64,000 nt of DNA from Rhizobium sp. L43 (GCF_002531725.1 NZ_NWSQ01000007.1:209979-273978); one strand, 5' to 3'; counted from the stretch's first letter, positions 8,846-18,335 are shown. Numbers and translations are program-made. The notes: generated from the sequence alone by a model not told the origin.

Positions 8846-9517
8846 ATGCGCCACAAGGCCCACATCACCTATCTCTTCGATCCCCTCTGCGGCTGGTGCT
8901 ATGGTGCCTCGCCCGTGCTCCGGCAGTTAGCCGCAATTCCGGGGCTGACTCTCGTGCTTGCGCCGACAGGCTTGTTTTCCGGAACTGGAGCACGGCGAAT
9001 GGACACGCAGTTTGCCGCCTTTGCCTGGTCCAACGACGAGCGTATTGCGCAATTGACGGGACAGCGGTTCACCGACGGCTATCGCAACCAAGTGCTTGCA
9101 AAGGGCGGCATGCTGGACTCCGGCCTGGCGACATTGGCGATCACAGCAGTGGCGCTGACAGTTCCGGCACGCGAACTCGATGCGCTCAGTCAGATTCAGG
9201 AGGCTCGTTATGTCTCAGGTCGCGATATCACTGACATGCCCGAAATTAGGAACATCCTCGAGAATGCCGGTCTCGGCGTAGCCTCAGGCCGCCTTGAAGT
9301 ACCGGATGCGGATCTTCTCGCCGCAAACCGTCAGCGCATTGAGGCGGCCCGCGCCCTGATGAAGGAATTCCACATCGATGGCGTACCGGGATTGGTTGTC
9401 GATGATGGACAGCGCCGCAGATTGATCGGGGCACGTGATCTGTTCGGCAACCCCGATCTGATTGCCAGGCTCTCGGACATGGGCGCTTCTTTGTCCGAGG
9501 CCACCACGCATTCCTGA
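8846..9517 (+). CDS. DsbA-family thiol oxidoreductase
   Basis: A 223-residue thioredoxin-fold protein of the DsbA/FrnE class. The active-site CGWC is near residue 15 in DPLCGWCYG, and the C-terminal VDGVPGLVVDD-like segment (here FHIDGVPGLVVDDGQR) supplies the cis-proline loop. There is no signal peptide, so it is probably cytoplasmic, unlike classical DsbA. AAGGAG precedes the ATG. It is first in a plus-strand group with a GlcG-like and an MBL-fold protein downstream, divergent from the LysR gene. Confidence 0.88.
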   Translation: MRHKAHITYLFDPLCGWCYGASPVLRQLAAIPGLTLVLAPTGLFSGTGARRMDTQFAAFAWSNDERIAQLTGQRFTDGYRNQVLAKGGMLDSGLATLAITAVALTVPARELDALSQIQEARYVSGRDITDMPEIRNILENAGLGVASGRLEVPDADLLAANRQRIEAARALMKEFHIDGVPGLVVDDGQRRRLIGARDLFGNPDLIARLSDMGASLSEATTHS

Positions 9518-9532
9518 ACGAAGGATACCACG

Positions 9533-10027
9533 ATGATGATGAAGCGAGCGATCCGTTCCGCACTGGTCTTGGGTGTGCTTGGGGTTGCTATGCCGGCCAC
9601 TGTCTCGGCCCAGAGCGCGCCGCCCTATGGCGCGCCGATCACCGTCGAACGTGCCAAGCAGGCTGCAGCGGCGGCCGTCGCCGAAATGCGCAAGCGCAAT
9701 CTAGCGATGACCATTGCGGTCGTCGATTCCGGCAGCAATTTGGTCTACCTGGAACGGTCCGACCAAGCCGGCATCGGCACGATCGACGCGGCAATCGGTA
9801 AGGCGAAGGCCGCCAACGGCATCAAGACGCCGACCAAGGCAATCGAGGACATGATCCTCAACCACAATCAAAGTAACCTGCTTGCCGTGCCGGGAGCGTT
9901 CCCGGTCGAAGGCGGCGTGCCGATTGTCGTCGACAATCAGGTTATCGGTGCGATTGGCGCTAGTGGCGGTATGCCTGCTGACGACGGTGCGGTTGCCGAT
10001 GCTGGTGCGAAAGGTCTCCATCCTTGA
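9533..10027 (+). CDS. Exported GlcG/HbpS-like protein
   Basis: A 164-residue protein with a signal peptide (basic MMMKR, hydrophobic core, cleavage near VSAQS) followed by a GlcG/HbpS-type domain. Family landmarks are ITVERAKQAA, the IAVVDSGSNLVYLERSD strand and IGAIGASGG near the end. HbpS relatives bind haem outside the cell and others are of unknown role; no ligand can be assigned from sequence alone. It follows the DsbA-like gene by 15 bases and probably shares its transcript. Confidence 0.85.
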   Translation: MMMKRAIRSALVLGVLGVAMPATVSAQSAPPYGAPITVERAKQAAAAAVAEMRKRNLAMTIAVVDSGSNLVYLERSDQAGIGTIDAAIGKAKAANGIKTPTKAIEDMILNHNQSNLLAVPGAFPVEGGVPIVVDNQVIGAIGASGGMPADDGAVADAGAKGLHP

Positions 10028-10125
10028 GGTGCAGCCGCCAATCACGCAGACGAAGTTTCACGATCGGGCTGCCAGCCCGAACTTGACCGTCTGACAAACA
10101 TCGAGAGAAACACCAGGAGACAACT

Positions 10126-11022
10126 ATGTTTACAAGGAGAACCATCATGAAAACCACTCTCGCAGCCGGTGCTACCGCCGTCTTTGCTCCAGCTGGTCTT
10201 GGCCATGCTGCCGCGGGGCTGACCTGGAAGCATTTCCCCGCCGGACAGAACGGTTTCTTCCGTGCCCCGGTTCTGGTTTCCGGCGCGACGGAAACCGTGC
10301 TGATCGATGGCGGCTTCACGCTTCCCGATGGCAAGGCGGTGGCCGCAGCGATCAAAGCTACGGGCAAGAGGCTCACCGCGATCTATATCAGCCAGAGCGA
10401 TCCAGATTATTACTTCAGTCTGGGTCCGATCAAGGCTGCCTTCCCGGATGCAAAGGTTATCGCTGCCTCCGCCACGGTTGCCGCCATCAAGGGCAGTGTC
10501 GAGAAGAAGCTTTCCGTCTGGGGTCCGCAGCTCAAGGAAAATGGCCCGCAGACGCTGACCGATGTCGTCATCCCCGAAACTTTCGATGACAAGGCGCTGA
10601 CGGTTGACGGCGAGACCGTCGAGATCGTCGACGCGGAAGGCCTCCCCAACCGGCGCTATCTGTTCGTGCCGTCCATCAACGCGGTATTCGGCGGCGTGAT
10701 GATCTTCAACGGTGTTCATGTGTGGACGGCAGACACAAACAGCGCCGAACTCCGCGCCGCCTGGGTTGCCAACCTCGAAAAGATCGCGGCGCGCAAGCCG
10801 GCGGTGGTCGTCGCCGGACACATGGCTCCCGATGCCAAGACCGATCTCTCAGGCGTCGAACATACCATCGCCTACCTGAAGGCGTTTGAGGAAGAATTGG
10901 CCAAGGCCAAGGATGCCGCAGCTCTGAAGGCCACCATGGAAGCACGCTTCCCGGGTCTCGGCATGGGCGTTGCGCTCGATATCGGCTCCAAGGTCGCCAC
11001 CGGCGAAATGAAGTGGGGCTGA
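10126..11022 (+). CDS. Exported metallo-beta-lactamase-fold protein lacking zinc ligands
   Basis: A 298-residue protein with an N-terminal Arg-containing signal region (MFTRRTIMKTTLAAG, then an alanine-rich stretch to about 28) and an MBL-like fold. Where active members carry THxHxDH this protein reads S89 Q90 S91 D92 P93 D94 Y95, so only the aspartate remains. A later AGHMAP may correspond to a downstream ligand histidine. A hydrolase of the usual dinuclear type is therefore doubtful. AGGAGA lies upstream of the ATG. It completes the LysR-divergent unit. Confidence 0.82.
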   Translation: MFTRRTIMKTTLAAGATAVFAPAGLGHAAAGLTWKHFPAGQNGFFRAPVLVSGATETVLIDGGFTLPDGKAVAAAIKATGKRLTAIYISQSDPDYYFSLGPIKAAFPDAKVIAASATVAAIKGSVEKKLSVWGPQLKENGPQTLTDVVIPETFDDKALTVDGETVEIVDAEGLPNRRYLFVPSINAVFGGVMIFNGVHVWTADTNSAELRAAWVANLEKIAARKPAVVVAGHMAPDAKTDLSGVEHTIAYLKAFEEELAKAKDAAALKATMEARFPGLGMGVALDIGSKVATGEMKWG

Positions 11023-11027
11023 TCGCC

Positions 11028-11177
11028 GTGGGCATCAACCTCGATCTCATCCGGGCCACCTACGAGGGTTCGTCGGAAGACAATGGTCGCAACCTGCTTG
11101 CGGCCCTGGCACCCAATGCGAGGTGGACGGAAGCCGCTTTCCCTACGCTGTTGCACGTCGCGCCGGCGCGGTGGTAG
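11028..11177 (+). pseudogene. SnoaL-like protein, 5' fragment
   Basis: From GTG 11028 a 49-residue frame (VGINLDLIRATYEG ... LAPNARWTEAAFPT) resembles the first third of a SnoaL/NTF2-fold protein, then stops after unrelated residues. The usual downstream strands are missing. It starts 6 bases after the MBL gene and was probably the last member of that operon before truncation. A complete SnoaL-like gene occurs at 33215-33604. Confidence 0.55.
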
Positions 11178-11750
11178 GGTTGCGTTTCCGAGGGGTGCGT
11201 TGGTTGCCTTGCCGAACTTCGAAATGAATCGACCCGGCGCCGTGGTGCTAACTTAGGTCGAGAAATCGGAGGCCACCTTCGGTGATGCCGACAGAAGTCC
11301 GGCTTCCTTGCGTCAAGACCGGATGATTGATCTCGACGAGCTTATAAGTCCGGCAGGATCCGCAGGCGCCGCCATTGCCGGCCCTCGGGCCCGAGAGCTG
11401 CTTGTGGTTGTGGGCGCGACAAGTCAAGGGCGTCATTTACGGCTTGATCGGCACAGCCCTTGCCCAGGCCCTCTACGCGCTGATTGCTGTGGGCCACAAG
11501 TGACGAAGTGGTGATCTGCGATATCAATCATCCGGCCCAGACAATTGCGAAACACACGACCTGTGGGAAAACTGCTCAGCGCACGAGCCGAAAAAAGCAA
11601 AGGAGAAAACCGAGACCTCAAATACAGACCCGAAACATACATAGAGGGCGGTCAAATCTCTATGGAAATGCCGGTCAGTTTTCTCACTGGAAATCAACAG
11701 ATATGAATGTCACTCTCATTTGAACGTGGATTCGCTTCATTCAGCACAGT
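11178..11750. other. Non-coding stretch holding an AI-2E permease relic
   Basis: Apart from the AI-2E-type relic at 11362-11503 no coding sequence is supported. It marks the junction between the LysR/DsbA unit and the 3' end of the hpa operon. Confidence 0.4.
11362..11503 (+). pseudogene. AI-2E-family permease fragment
   Basis: Residues ARELLVVVGAT, then after a one-base shift VKGVIYGLIGTALAQALYALI, resemble the central region of AI-2E (PerM/YdiK-type) permeases. Frame breaks and the lack of flanking domains make it a relic. An intact family member lies at 54485-56485, but this piece looks more like the shorter, common form. Confidence 0.45.
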
Positions 11751-12563
11751 TCAGTAAACACTTGCCGAAACTGAGCTTCCAGGACAAGCGGCATTTGCCC
11801 TCTGAAAATCGGACAACAGGCGCGACGCGCCGTTCGCCAGCAGGCTGACGTCGTTGCCGATGGCGACGAAGGTGGCGCCGAGTTCGAGGTAGCGTTTAGC
11901 AAGCGACTGATCGGCAGTGAGGATGCCGGCGGCCTTGCCATGCGACTGGATACGAATCAATGCCGCTTCCACTGCCTGTTGCACCTCTGCATCGCCTGGC
12001 CTGCCGAGGTGGCCCATGTCGGCGGCGAGATCGGCCGGCCCGATGAAAACACCATCCACGCCGTCGGTGGTAGCGATGTCATCGAGCGCGGCCAGCCCGG
12101 CGCGGCTCTCAATCTGCAGCAGCAAGCAGACCTCGTCATTGGCGGTCCGGAGGTAATCGGGAATACGATTGAATGCCGATGCACGGGCAAGCGCTGCCCC
12201 GACACCTCGCACGCCGTGCGGCGGATAGCGTACCGCGCGCACCATGGCGCTTGCCTGGTCCCCACTCTCGATCATCGGAACCAGCACCGTCTGCGCGCCG
12301 ATATCGAGGATCTGCTTCAAGAGCCAGGCCTCGCCGATCGGTGCCCGGATGACCGGGTGGCTCGGCGAACCCTTGAGCGCCTGCAATTGCGCGGTCATCA
12401 GAGGTATGTCGTTCGGCGCATGCTCGCCGTCTATCAGCAGCCAGTTATAGCCGGAACCTGCACAGATCTCGGCCGTATAGGGATTGGCGAGCGCCAGCCA
12501 GAGGCCGATCTGCGGACGTTTCTCGGCCAAGGCCGTCTTGAACGTGTTCTTGGGCGCGGGCAT
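11751..12563 (-). CDS. hpaI: 4-hydroxy-2-oxoheptanedioate aldolase
   Basis: A 270-residue HpcH/HpaI-family class II aldolase that cleaves 4-hydroxy-2-oxoheptane-1,7-dioate to pyruvate and succinate semialdehyde, the last ring-cleavage step of the homoprotocatechuate pathway. Family marks are LIDGEHAPND, the metal-site glutamate in LLLQIESRAG and the aspartate in VFIGPADLAADMG. ATG 12563 is chosen because AGGAG lies upstream; the longer frame runs into hpaH. It is the promoter-distal gene of the hpaFED-gabD-hpaGHI operon, 10 bases after hpaH. Confidence 0.95.
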   Translation of the reverse strand: MPAPKNTFKTALAEKRPQIGLWLALANPYTAEICAGSGYNWLLIDGEHAPNDIPLMTAQLQALKGSPSHPVIRAPIGEAWLLKQILDIGAQTVLVPMIESGDQASAMVRAVRYPPHGVRGVGAALARASAFNRIPDYLRTANDEVCLLLQIESRAGLAALDDIATTDGVDGVFIGPADLAADMGHLGRPGDAEVQQAVEAALIRIQSHGKAAGILTADQSLAKRYLELGATFVAIGNDVSLLANGASRLLSDFQRANAACPGSSVSASVY

Positions 12564-12573
12564 CGGCACTCTC

Positions 12574-13377
12574 CTATGCGAAATAGCTGCTGACCGTTCC
12601 ATAGGGGCCGAAATCGGCGATGATGGTGTCGCCGTGACGCGCCTCGATCGGTCGGATGAAGGATCCGGCGAGGACGACCTGGCCTGCCTCGATGCCATCA
12701 CCATATTGTGCCAGCCGGTTGGCAAGCCAGGCAATGCCTCGCGCCGGCTGGTTCAAGACACCGGCACCCAGACCGGTCTCTTCCACCTCTGCATTGCGGC
12801 TGACGATAGCCCCCATCCAACGCATGTCGACGGTGTCGGGCCGCGCCATGCGCCCGCCAAGCACGATGCCGGCATTGGCCGCGTTGTCGGAAATCGTGTC
12901 GACGATGGTGCGGGCCTTCTTTGTTTCGGGGTCGACCCTGAGGATTCGCGTATCAAGAATTTCCAGGGCCGGGGTGATGTAGTCCGTGGCATTCAGCACG
13001 TCGAACACTGTGACGCCGGGTCCTTTCAGGGGAGCTTTCATGATGAAGGCGATCTCCGCCTCGATCCGGGGCTGGATGAAGCGATCAGCAGGGACCGTCG
13101 CACCGTCCTCGAAGAGCATGTCGTCGAAAAGCACGCCGGAATCGGGAGTGTCGATGTTCAGCGCATATTGCATGGCTTTCGAGGTGAGCCCGATCTTCCA
13201 GCCGATCACCTTGCGCCCGGCTGCGAGCTTCTTCTTCACCCAGGCCGACTGCACGGCATAGGCGTCGTCCATCGTCATGTGCGGATACCTGAGCGACAGA
13301 AGCTCCGTCTGTTCGCGCGTCCGCTCGGCGATATCGAGACGCTCTGCCGCCTGCGTGATCTCCTCGGATGTCAGCAT
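12574..13377 (-). CDS. hpaH: 2-oxo-hept-3-ene-1,7-dioate hydratase
   Basis: A 267-residue hydratase of the MhpD/HpaH type that adds water to 2-oxohept-3-enedioate to give the substrate of HpaI. Recognisable segments are VIGWKIGLTSKAMQ, RIEAEIAFIM (metal-binding Glu residues) and the C-terminal VVLAGSFIRPI. The ATG at 13377 follows the hpaG stop directly (1 base gap), indicating translational coupling. Confidence 0.95.
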   Translation of the reverse strand: MLTSEEITQAAERLDIAERTREQTELLSLRYPHMTMDDAYAVQSAWVKKKLAAGRKVIGWKIGLTSKAMQYALNIDTPDSGVLFDDMLFEDGATVPADRFIQPRIEAEIAFIMKAPLKGPGVTVFDVLNATDYITPALEILDTRILRVDPETKKARTIVDTISDNAANAGIVLGGRMARPDTVDMRWMGAIVSRNAEVEETGLGAGVLNQPARGIAWLANRLAQYGDGIEAGQVVLAGSFIRPIEARHGDTIIADFGPYGTVSSYFA

Positions 13378-13378
13378 C

Positions 13379-14248
13379 TCATACCTCGTCAGCGATCGTG
13401 TTGCGCAAGATGCCGATACCATCGGCTTCGACCTCGACGAGGTCGCCGGGCTTCAGCCAGATCGGCGGATCGAAGCGTGCACCAGCACCTGTCGGCGTAC
13501 CGGTGACGATCACATCGCCGGGAACGAGCGTGGTGAAGGTCGAGATGTAGTTGATGATCTTGCGGAAGGAGAAGATCATCCGGCTGGTGCGATCGTTCTG
13601 GCGCACGTCGCCATTGACCCGCGTCTGAAGCTTGATGTCGGCAAGCTGGCTCTCGTCGCGATAAGGCACGAGCCAGGGACCGATCGAGCCGGTGCGGTCG
13701 AAGTTCTTGCCCTGGGTGACGTTGAACTTTGCATGGCGGACCCAGTCGCGGATCGTGCCTTCGTTGCACAGCGACAGCGCAGCTATGTGGGAGAGCGCCT
13801 CAGCCTCGGGAATCCGCCGGCCACCCTTGCCGATGACGATGACGATCTCGCCTTCGTAGTCGAGCTGTGGGCTTTCCGGTGGACGGATCAGCGGCTGGCC
13901 GTGGCCGGTAAACGAGCGCGGGAAGCGGATGAACAGGGAGGGATTGGAAGGGGCTGCCTGCCCATCCTTGTATTCTTCGTTGCGGTCGGGGAAGTTCACG
14001 CCGACGCAGATGATTTTTTCCGGCGCGGGCACGGGGATTTCGTAGCGGATCTCCGAGACCGGAAAATCGGGCTGCAAGCCCGCCGCTTCCTCAGCGAGCG
14101 TCAGCAGCGCGCCGGCCGCGATCACCTCGCGCAGCGTTAGCCACTTGGTGCCGTGGCGCGCGAAAAGATCGACGATACCGTCTCCGGCAAGCAGACCATA
14201 TCCGGTGTGTCCGTTGCGAGAAAAGTTGACAATTTTCGGGTGGGACAT
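13379..14248 (-). CDS. hpaG: FAH-family decarboxylase/isomerase (HpaG-type)
   Basis: A 289-residue fumarylacetoacetate-hydrolase-fold enzyme, matching the role of HpaG: decarboxylation of 5-oxopent-3-ene-1,2,5-tricarboxylate and isomerisation of the product. The metal-binding motif LDYEGEIVIVIG and the VTGTPTGAGA loop are present. E. coli HpaG is a two-domain protein of about 430 residues, while this is a single-domain form, so the assignment rests on fold plus its place between gabD and hpaH. MSHPKIVNF at 14248 is the likely start; the longer frame overlaps gabD. Confidence 0.87.
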   Translation of the reverse strand: MSHPKIVNFSRNGHTGYGLLAGDGIVDLFARHGTKWLTLREVIAAGALLTLAEEAAGLQPDFPVSEIRYEIPVPAPEKIICVGVNFPDRNEEYKDGQAAPSNPSLFIRFPRSFTGHGQPLIRPPESPQLDYEGEIVIVIGKGGRRIPEAEALSHIAALSLCNEGTIRDWVRHAKFNVTQGKNFDRTGSIGPWLVPYRDESQLADIKLQTRVNGDVRQNDRTSRMIFSFRKIINYISTFTTLVPGDVIVTGTPTGAGARFDPPIWLKPGDLVEVEADGIGILRNTIADEV

Positions 14249-14267
14249 CGTTCTCTCCCTATTCAGT

Positions 14268-15722
14268 TCAGCCGATGCCGCCGAGGCAGACATATTTGAT
14301 CTCGGTGAATTCCTCGATGCCATATTTCGAGCCTTCGCGGCCGAGACCCGACAGTTTGACGCCGCCAAACGGCGCCTCCGCTGTCGAGATCAGCCCAGTG
14401 TTGACGCCGACCATGCCGTATTCCAGTGCCTCGGCCACACGAAATACCCGGGCGAGATCCTTGGCGTAGAAGTAGGAGGCGAGGCCGAACTCGGTGGCGT
14501 TCGCCTGCTCGATCACATCTTCCTCATCCTTGAACCGGAAGAGCGGCGCCAGCGGACCAAAGGTTTCTTCTCGTGCGACCGCCATATCCTTGGTGACATC
14601 CGTCAGGATGGTCGCTTCGAAGAAGGTGCCGCCGAGCGCATGTGGCTTGCCGCCCTGCAGGATGTGCGCACCCTTGTCCAGCGCATCGGCGATATGCTCT
14701 TCAACCTTGGCAAGGGCCGCCTTGTCGATCAGCGGTCCGAGGATGACGCCCTCGTCAAAGCCGTTGCCGGTCTTCAGCTTGGCGACCGCGGTTGCCAGCT
14801 TTGCTGCAAAAGCGTCGTAGACGCCGTCCTGCACATAGATGCGGTTGGCGCAAACACAAGTCTGGCCGTTGTTGCGATATTTGGCAATTAGGGCCCCTTC
14901 GACTGCCGCGTCGAGATCGGCATCGTCGAAAACGATGAACGGCGCATTGCCGCCGAGCTCAAGGCCGAGCTTCTTGATTGTCGGTGCGCTCTGCTTGTAG
15001 AGTTCGGTGCCGATTTCGGTGGAGCCGGTGAAGGTCAGCTTGCGCACGACGGGGTTCGAAGTCATTTCGCCGCCGATCGCCGCGGCGGAGCCCGTGATGA
15101 CGCTGAAGAGGCCCTTCGGCAGGCCGGCGCGTTCGGCCAGGATAGCAATCGCAATCGCCGAGAACGGTGTCTGCGAGGCGGGCTTCAGCACCATGGCGCA
15201 ACCGGCTGCGAAAGCCGGGCCGGCCTTGCGGGTGATCATCGCATTGGGGAAGTTCCACGGCGTGATGGCCGCGACGACGCCAATCGGCTGCTTCATCACC
15301 ATGATGCGCTTGTCGGGCTGGTGGCCGGGGATCAAGTCGCCATAGATGCGGCGGCCCTCTTCAGCAAACCATTCGACGAAGCTTGCGCCGTAGACGATCT
15401 CGCCGGTCGCCTCGGCCAAGGGCTTGCCCTGCTCCAGCGTCAGGATGCGGCCGAGGTCTTCCTTGTTCTCGATCATCAGGTCGAACCACTTGCGAAGCAC
15501 GGCGCAGCGTTCCTTTGCCGTGCGCGCTGCCCAGCCCCTCTGCGCCATGCGGGCGGCCTCGATGGCCGTCCTGGTCTCGGCAGCACCCAGCTTCGGCACA
15601 TATCCGATGATCTCGCCGGTCGCCGGGTTGTTCACCTCGATCGCGTTGGGGGGATCGGCTGTGATCCATTCGCCGGCGACAAGTGCCGCCTGATGGAAAA
15701 GTGAAGGGTCTTTCAAGAGCAT
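14268..15722 (-). CDS. gabD: NAD(P)-dependent succinate-semialdehyde dehydrogenase
   Basis: A 484-residue aldehyde dehydrogenase of the GabD class. Catalytic Glu lies in LELGGNAPF, catalytic Cys in NNGQTCVCANR, with typical ITPWNFPNAM and FGGVKLSGLGREGS segments. Within the hpa operon it would oxidise the succinate semialdehyde released by HpaI to succinate, so the pathway feeds straight into the TCA cycle. ATG 15722 is preferred over a TTG two codons upstream. The 5' neighbour hpaD ends 77 bases away. Confidence 0.93.
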   Translation of the reverse strand: MLLKDPSLFHQAALVAGEWITADPPNAIEVNNPATGEIIGYVPKLGAAETRTAIEAARMAQRGWAARTAKERCAVLRKWFDLMIENKEDLGRILTLEQGKPLAEATGEIVYGASFVEWFAEEGRRIYGDLIPGHQPDKRIMVMKQPIGVVAAITPWNFPNAMITRKAGPAFAAGCAMVLKPASQTPFSAIAIAILAERAGLPKGLFSVITGSAAAIGGEMTSNPVVRKLTFTGSTEIGTELYKQSAPTIKKLGLELGGNAPFIVFDDADLDAAVEGALIAKYRNNGQTCVCANRIYVQDGVYDAFAAKLATAVAKLKTGNGFDEGVILGPLIDKAALAKVEEHIADALDKGAHILQGGKPHALGGTFFEATILTDVTKDMAVAREETFGPLAPLFRFKDEEDVIEQANATEFGLASYFYAKDLARVFRVAEALEYGMVGVNTGLISTAEAPFGGVKLSGLGREGSKYGIEEFTEIKYVCLGGIG

Positions 15723-15798
15723 GATCAAGGTCCGATCGGTTGATGTGAGCGGATAGGCGGCTTGGCCCAGCCGGTTTAGCGGCTGAGCCGTCGGGTCG

Positions 15799-16779
15799 TC
15801 ACGGCGCGACGATCGGCTGCGCCTTCAGGACAGAATCCACCACTGGTGCTCCAACAAAAAGGCTGCCTTCCTCGAACCAGGACTTTGGCGCCGGCGCACC
15901 CCAGAGTGTCTGGCGCTGCGGATCCTTGAGATCCCATTTGATCGGCTCCAGGTCGGGATCGACCGTTTGATAATCCGAGCAGTAAATTTCAATTCGGTGG
16001 CCGTCCGGATCGCGAATGTAGAGGAAAAAAGCGTTGGAAATGCCGTGTCGTCCCGGCCCGCGCTCGATATTCGCAAGCCAGCCGGTGGTCGCCATCAGGT
16101 CGAGCAGGTCGATGATGTTGAGCGGCGTCGGCACCCAGAACGCGGTGTGATGCAGGCGGGGGCCGCGGCCGTTGGTGAAGGCAATGTCGTGAACCCCACC
16201 CTTACGGTGTGTCCAAGCGGCCCAGAGCCTGCCCGTCTCCTCGTCGGCGGTATATTCCGTCACCCGGAAACCGATCTCATTATAGAAGGCAACGCTCTCG
16301 TCGACATTCGGCGAAAAGCAGTTGAAATGGTCGATCCTCAGCGGCTTTACGCCTTTATAGAGGGCGTATTTCTGATGGATCGGCGGTAGCCGGTCCATCT
16401 TTGAATAGAATTCCAGCGGAATGCCATGCGGATCGCGGGTCCGGAACGTGCGCGATTGATAAGGCCGTTCGATCCATTCTACGGGCAAGCCCTTGCCCTT
16501 GAAGAACTGCTCCGCCTTGTCGAGGTCCTCGTCGGAAAATACCTTGAAGCCCAGGTCCCCAGCTTCAGCAGTTCCGGCTTTCTTCAGGATGATGCAGTGA
16601 TGGCCGCGCTCTTCGAGTGCGCGCAGATAGATCGTGTCTGCCGTCTCATCGGTCACCTGCAGGCCGAGCGTATCGACATAAAAGGCGCGAGACCTGGCAA
16701 GATCGGTGACGGCAAGCTCGATATGGCTGAGGCGCACGATGTTGAAGGGCGGGTAGAGATTGGGCGTGGGCAAGGGCAT
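15799..16779 (-). CDS. hpaD: Homoprotocatechuate 2,3-dioxygenase
   Basis: A 326-residue vicinal-oxygen-chelate extradiol dioxygenase that opens the ring of 3,4-dihydroxyphenylacetate to 5-carboxymethyl-2-hydroxymuconate semialdehyde. Two VOC modules are present (about 15-125 and 145-270). The metal ligands by alignment with the Brevibacterium enzyme are H151 (RIDHFNCF), H211 (RLHHTAFW) and E264 (HRIEIYCSDY). This is the Brevibacterium/Arthrobacter-type dioxygenase, not the LigB-type HpaD of E. coli. Confidence 0.95.
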   Translation of the reverse strand: MPLPTPNLYPPFNIVRLSHIELAVTDLARSRAFYVDTLGLQVTDETADTIYLRALEERGHHCIILKKAGTAEAGDLGFKVFSDEDLDKAEQFFKGKGLPVEWIERPYQSRTFRTRDPHGIPLEFYSKMDRLPPIHQKYALYKGVKPLRIDHFNCFSPNVDESVAFYNEIGFRVTEYTADEETGRLWAAWTHRKGGVHDIAFTNGRGPRLHHTAFWVPTPLNIIDLLDLMATTGWLANIERGPGRHGISNAFFLYIRDPDGHRIEIYCSDYQTVDPDLEPIKWDLKDPQRQTLWGAPAPKSWFEEGSLFVGAPVVDSVLKAQPIVAP

Positions 16780-16817
16780 GAAGGGTTCCTCCGAAGTTTT
16801 AAATGTGCGCCGTGCGG

Positions 16818-18335
16818 TCAGCCGCCGAGCTTCTGGATCGCATGCGCCGCGGTAGCAAAGGCAACGTTCTTGGTTTCCATGTAGAAATCGAAGGACCAGT
16901 CACCGCCGTCTCGTCCGATGCCGGAATTCTTGACGCCGCCGAAGGGAGTCGGCAGATGACGCACATTTTCGGAGTTCACCCAGATCATTCCGGCTTCCAG
17001 CGCATCGGTAAAACGGAAGGCGCGAGTGACATCAGAGGTCCAGAGATACCCGGTGAGGCCGTACTGTACGTCATTGGCAAGCGCCAGCGCATTGGCCTCG
17101 TCCGTGAAGGGGATCGCGGTCAGCACGGGACCAAAGATTTCCTCCTGGGCAATACGCATCCGGTTATTCGCCCCGGTGAACAGGGTCGGAGAGACATAAC
17201 ATCCGCCGCCCGGCCCATCGAATTTTGCGCCGCCGGCGGCAAGCGTCGCACCGTCCTCTTTCCCGATCGCGATATATTCCAGCACCTTTTTTTCATGGAC
17301 GGGATGGATCAACGGGCCGATGACGGTTTCGGGATCGAGCGGATGGCCGACCTTGATGCGCTTGGCCTTCTCAGCGACCATCGCGGTGAACCGGTCGTAG
17401 ATGCCTTCTTCCACAAGCAGGCGGGAGGAGGAAGTGCAGCGCTCGCCGTTCAGCGAATAGATCATGAAGACGGCGGCGTCAGCTGCGCGCTCCAGATCGG
17501 CATCGGCAAAGACGATGACGGGGTTCTTGCCACCAAGCTCGAAATGCACGCGTTTCAGCGTATCTGCACCCTGTTTCATGATCATTGAGCCGGTCCGGCT
17601 CTCACCGACAAAGCCGATCGCCTTGATGGCAGGATGCTCGGTCAACGCCTTGCCGGCATCCTCGCCGAAGCCGTTGACGAGATTCCAGACACCCTTGGGC
17701 AAGCCCGCCTCTTCGGCGATCTCGACCAGCAACCGCGCCGTGAGCGGTGAAAACTCCGCCGGCTTGTGGACGATGGTGCAGCCGGCGGCGAGTGCCGGTG
17801 CGATCTTCCAAGTCGACAGCATGAAAGGCGTGTTCCAGGGCGTAATGACGCCGACCGGGCCGATCGGCGCGCGGCTGGTGATGTTGACCTGGCCGTTCGC
17901 ACGCAAGCTCTTTCCATCGCGAGCATCTGCGGCGCGATCGGCGAAGAAACGGAAATTTTCTGCGCCACGCAGCGCAGCCTTTGCCATGAATTTCAGCGAT
18001 TGGCCGGTATCCATGCATTCCGTGAAGGCGATCTCCTCGGCGCGCGCGACGATGGCATCAGCTATTTTGTGCAGCAGCGCCTTGCGAGCATCGCCCGGCA
18101 TTGCCGCCCAGGCTGGGAAGGCCGCCTTCGCTGCCTTCGCTGCCCGGTCCACATCCGCCGCCTTGCCATGTGCGACCTTTGTCAGCACCTTCAGATCGAC
18201 CGGAGAAATGACATCGAAGGTCGTACCGTCGGCGGCCGGAACCGCTTCGCCATCGATATGGTTCAGTACACCTTGCTCACGGAAGCGGGCCAAATAGGCC
18301 TCTGCCTTCGCAATGTTGTTTTCAAATGTCGACAT
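16818..18335 (-). CDS. hpaE: 5-carboxymethyl-2-hydroxymuconate semialdehyde dehydrogenase
   Basis: A 505-residue aldehyde dehydrogenase matching HpaE, which oxidises the ring-cleavage product with NAD. Catalytic Glu is in HFELGGKNP and Cys in LNGERCTSSSR, the latter typical of HpaE/HMS dehydrogenases. GGAGAAG lies upstream of the ATG at 18335; the longer frame toward 18407 is not supported. It lies between hpaF (94-base gap) and hpaD (38-base gap). Confidence 0.95.
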   Translation of the reverse strand: MSTFENNIAKAEAYLARFREQGVLNHIDGEAVPAADGTTFDVISPVDLKVLTKVAHGKAADVDRAAKAAKAAFPAWAAMPGDARKALLHKIADAIVARAEEIAFTECMDTGQSLKFMAKAALRGAENFRFFADRAADARDGKSLRANGQVNITSRAPIGPVGVITPWNTPFMLSTWKIAPALAAGCTIVHKPAEFSPLTARLLVEIAEEAGLPKGVWNLVNGFGEDAGKALTEHPAIKAIGFVGESRTGSMIMKQGADTLKRVHFELGGKNPVIVFADADLERAADAAVFMIYSLNGERCTSSSRLLVEEGIYDRFTAMVAEKAKRIKVGHPLDPETVIGPLIHPVHEKKVLEYIAIGKEDGATLAAGGAKFDGPGGGCYVSPTLFTGANNRMRIAQEEIFGPVLTAIPFTDEANALALANDVQYGLTGYLWTSDVTRAFRFTDALEAGMIWVNSENVRHLPTPFGGVKNSGIGRDGGDWSFDFYMETKNVAFATAAHAIQKLGG

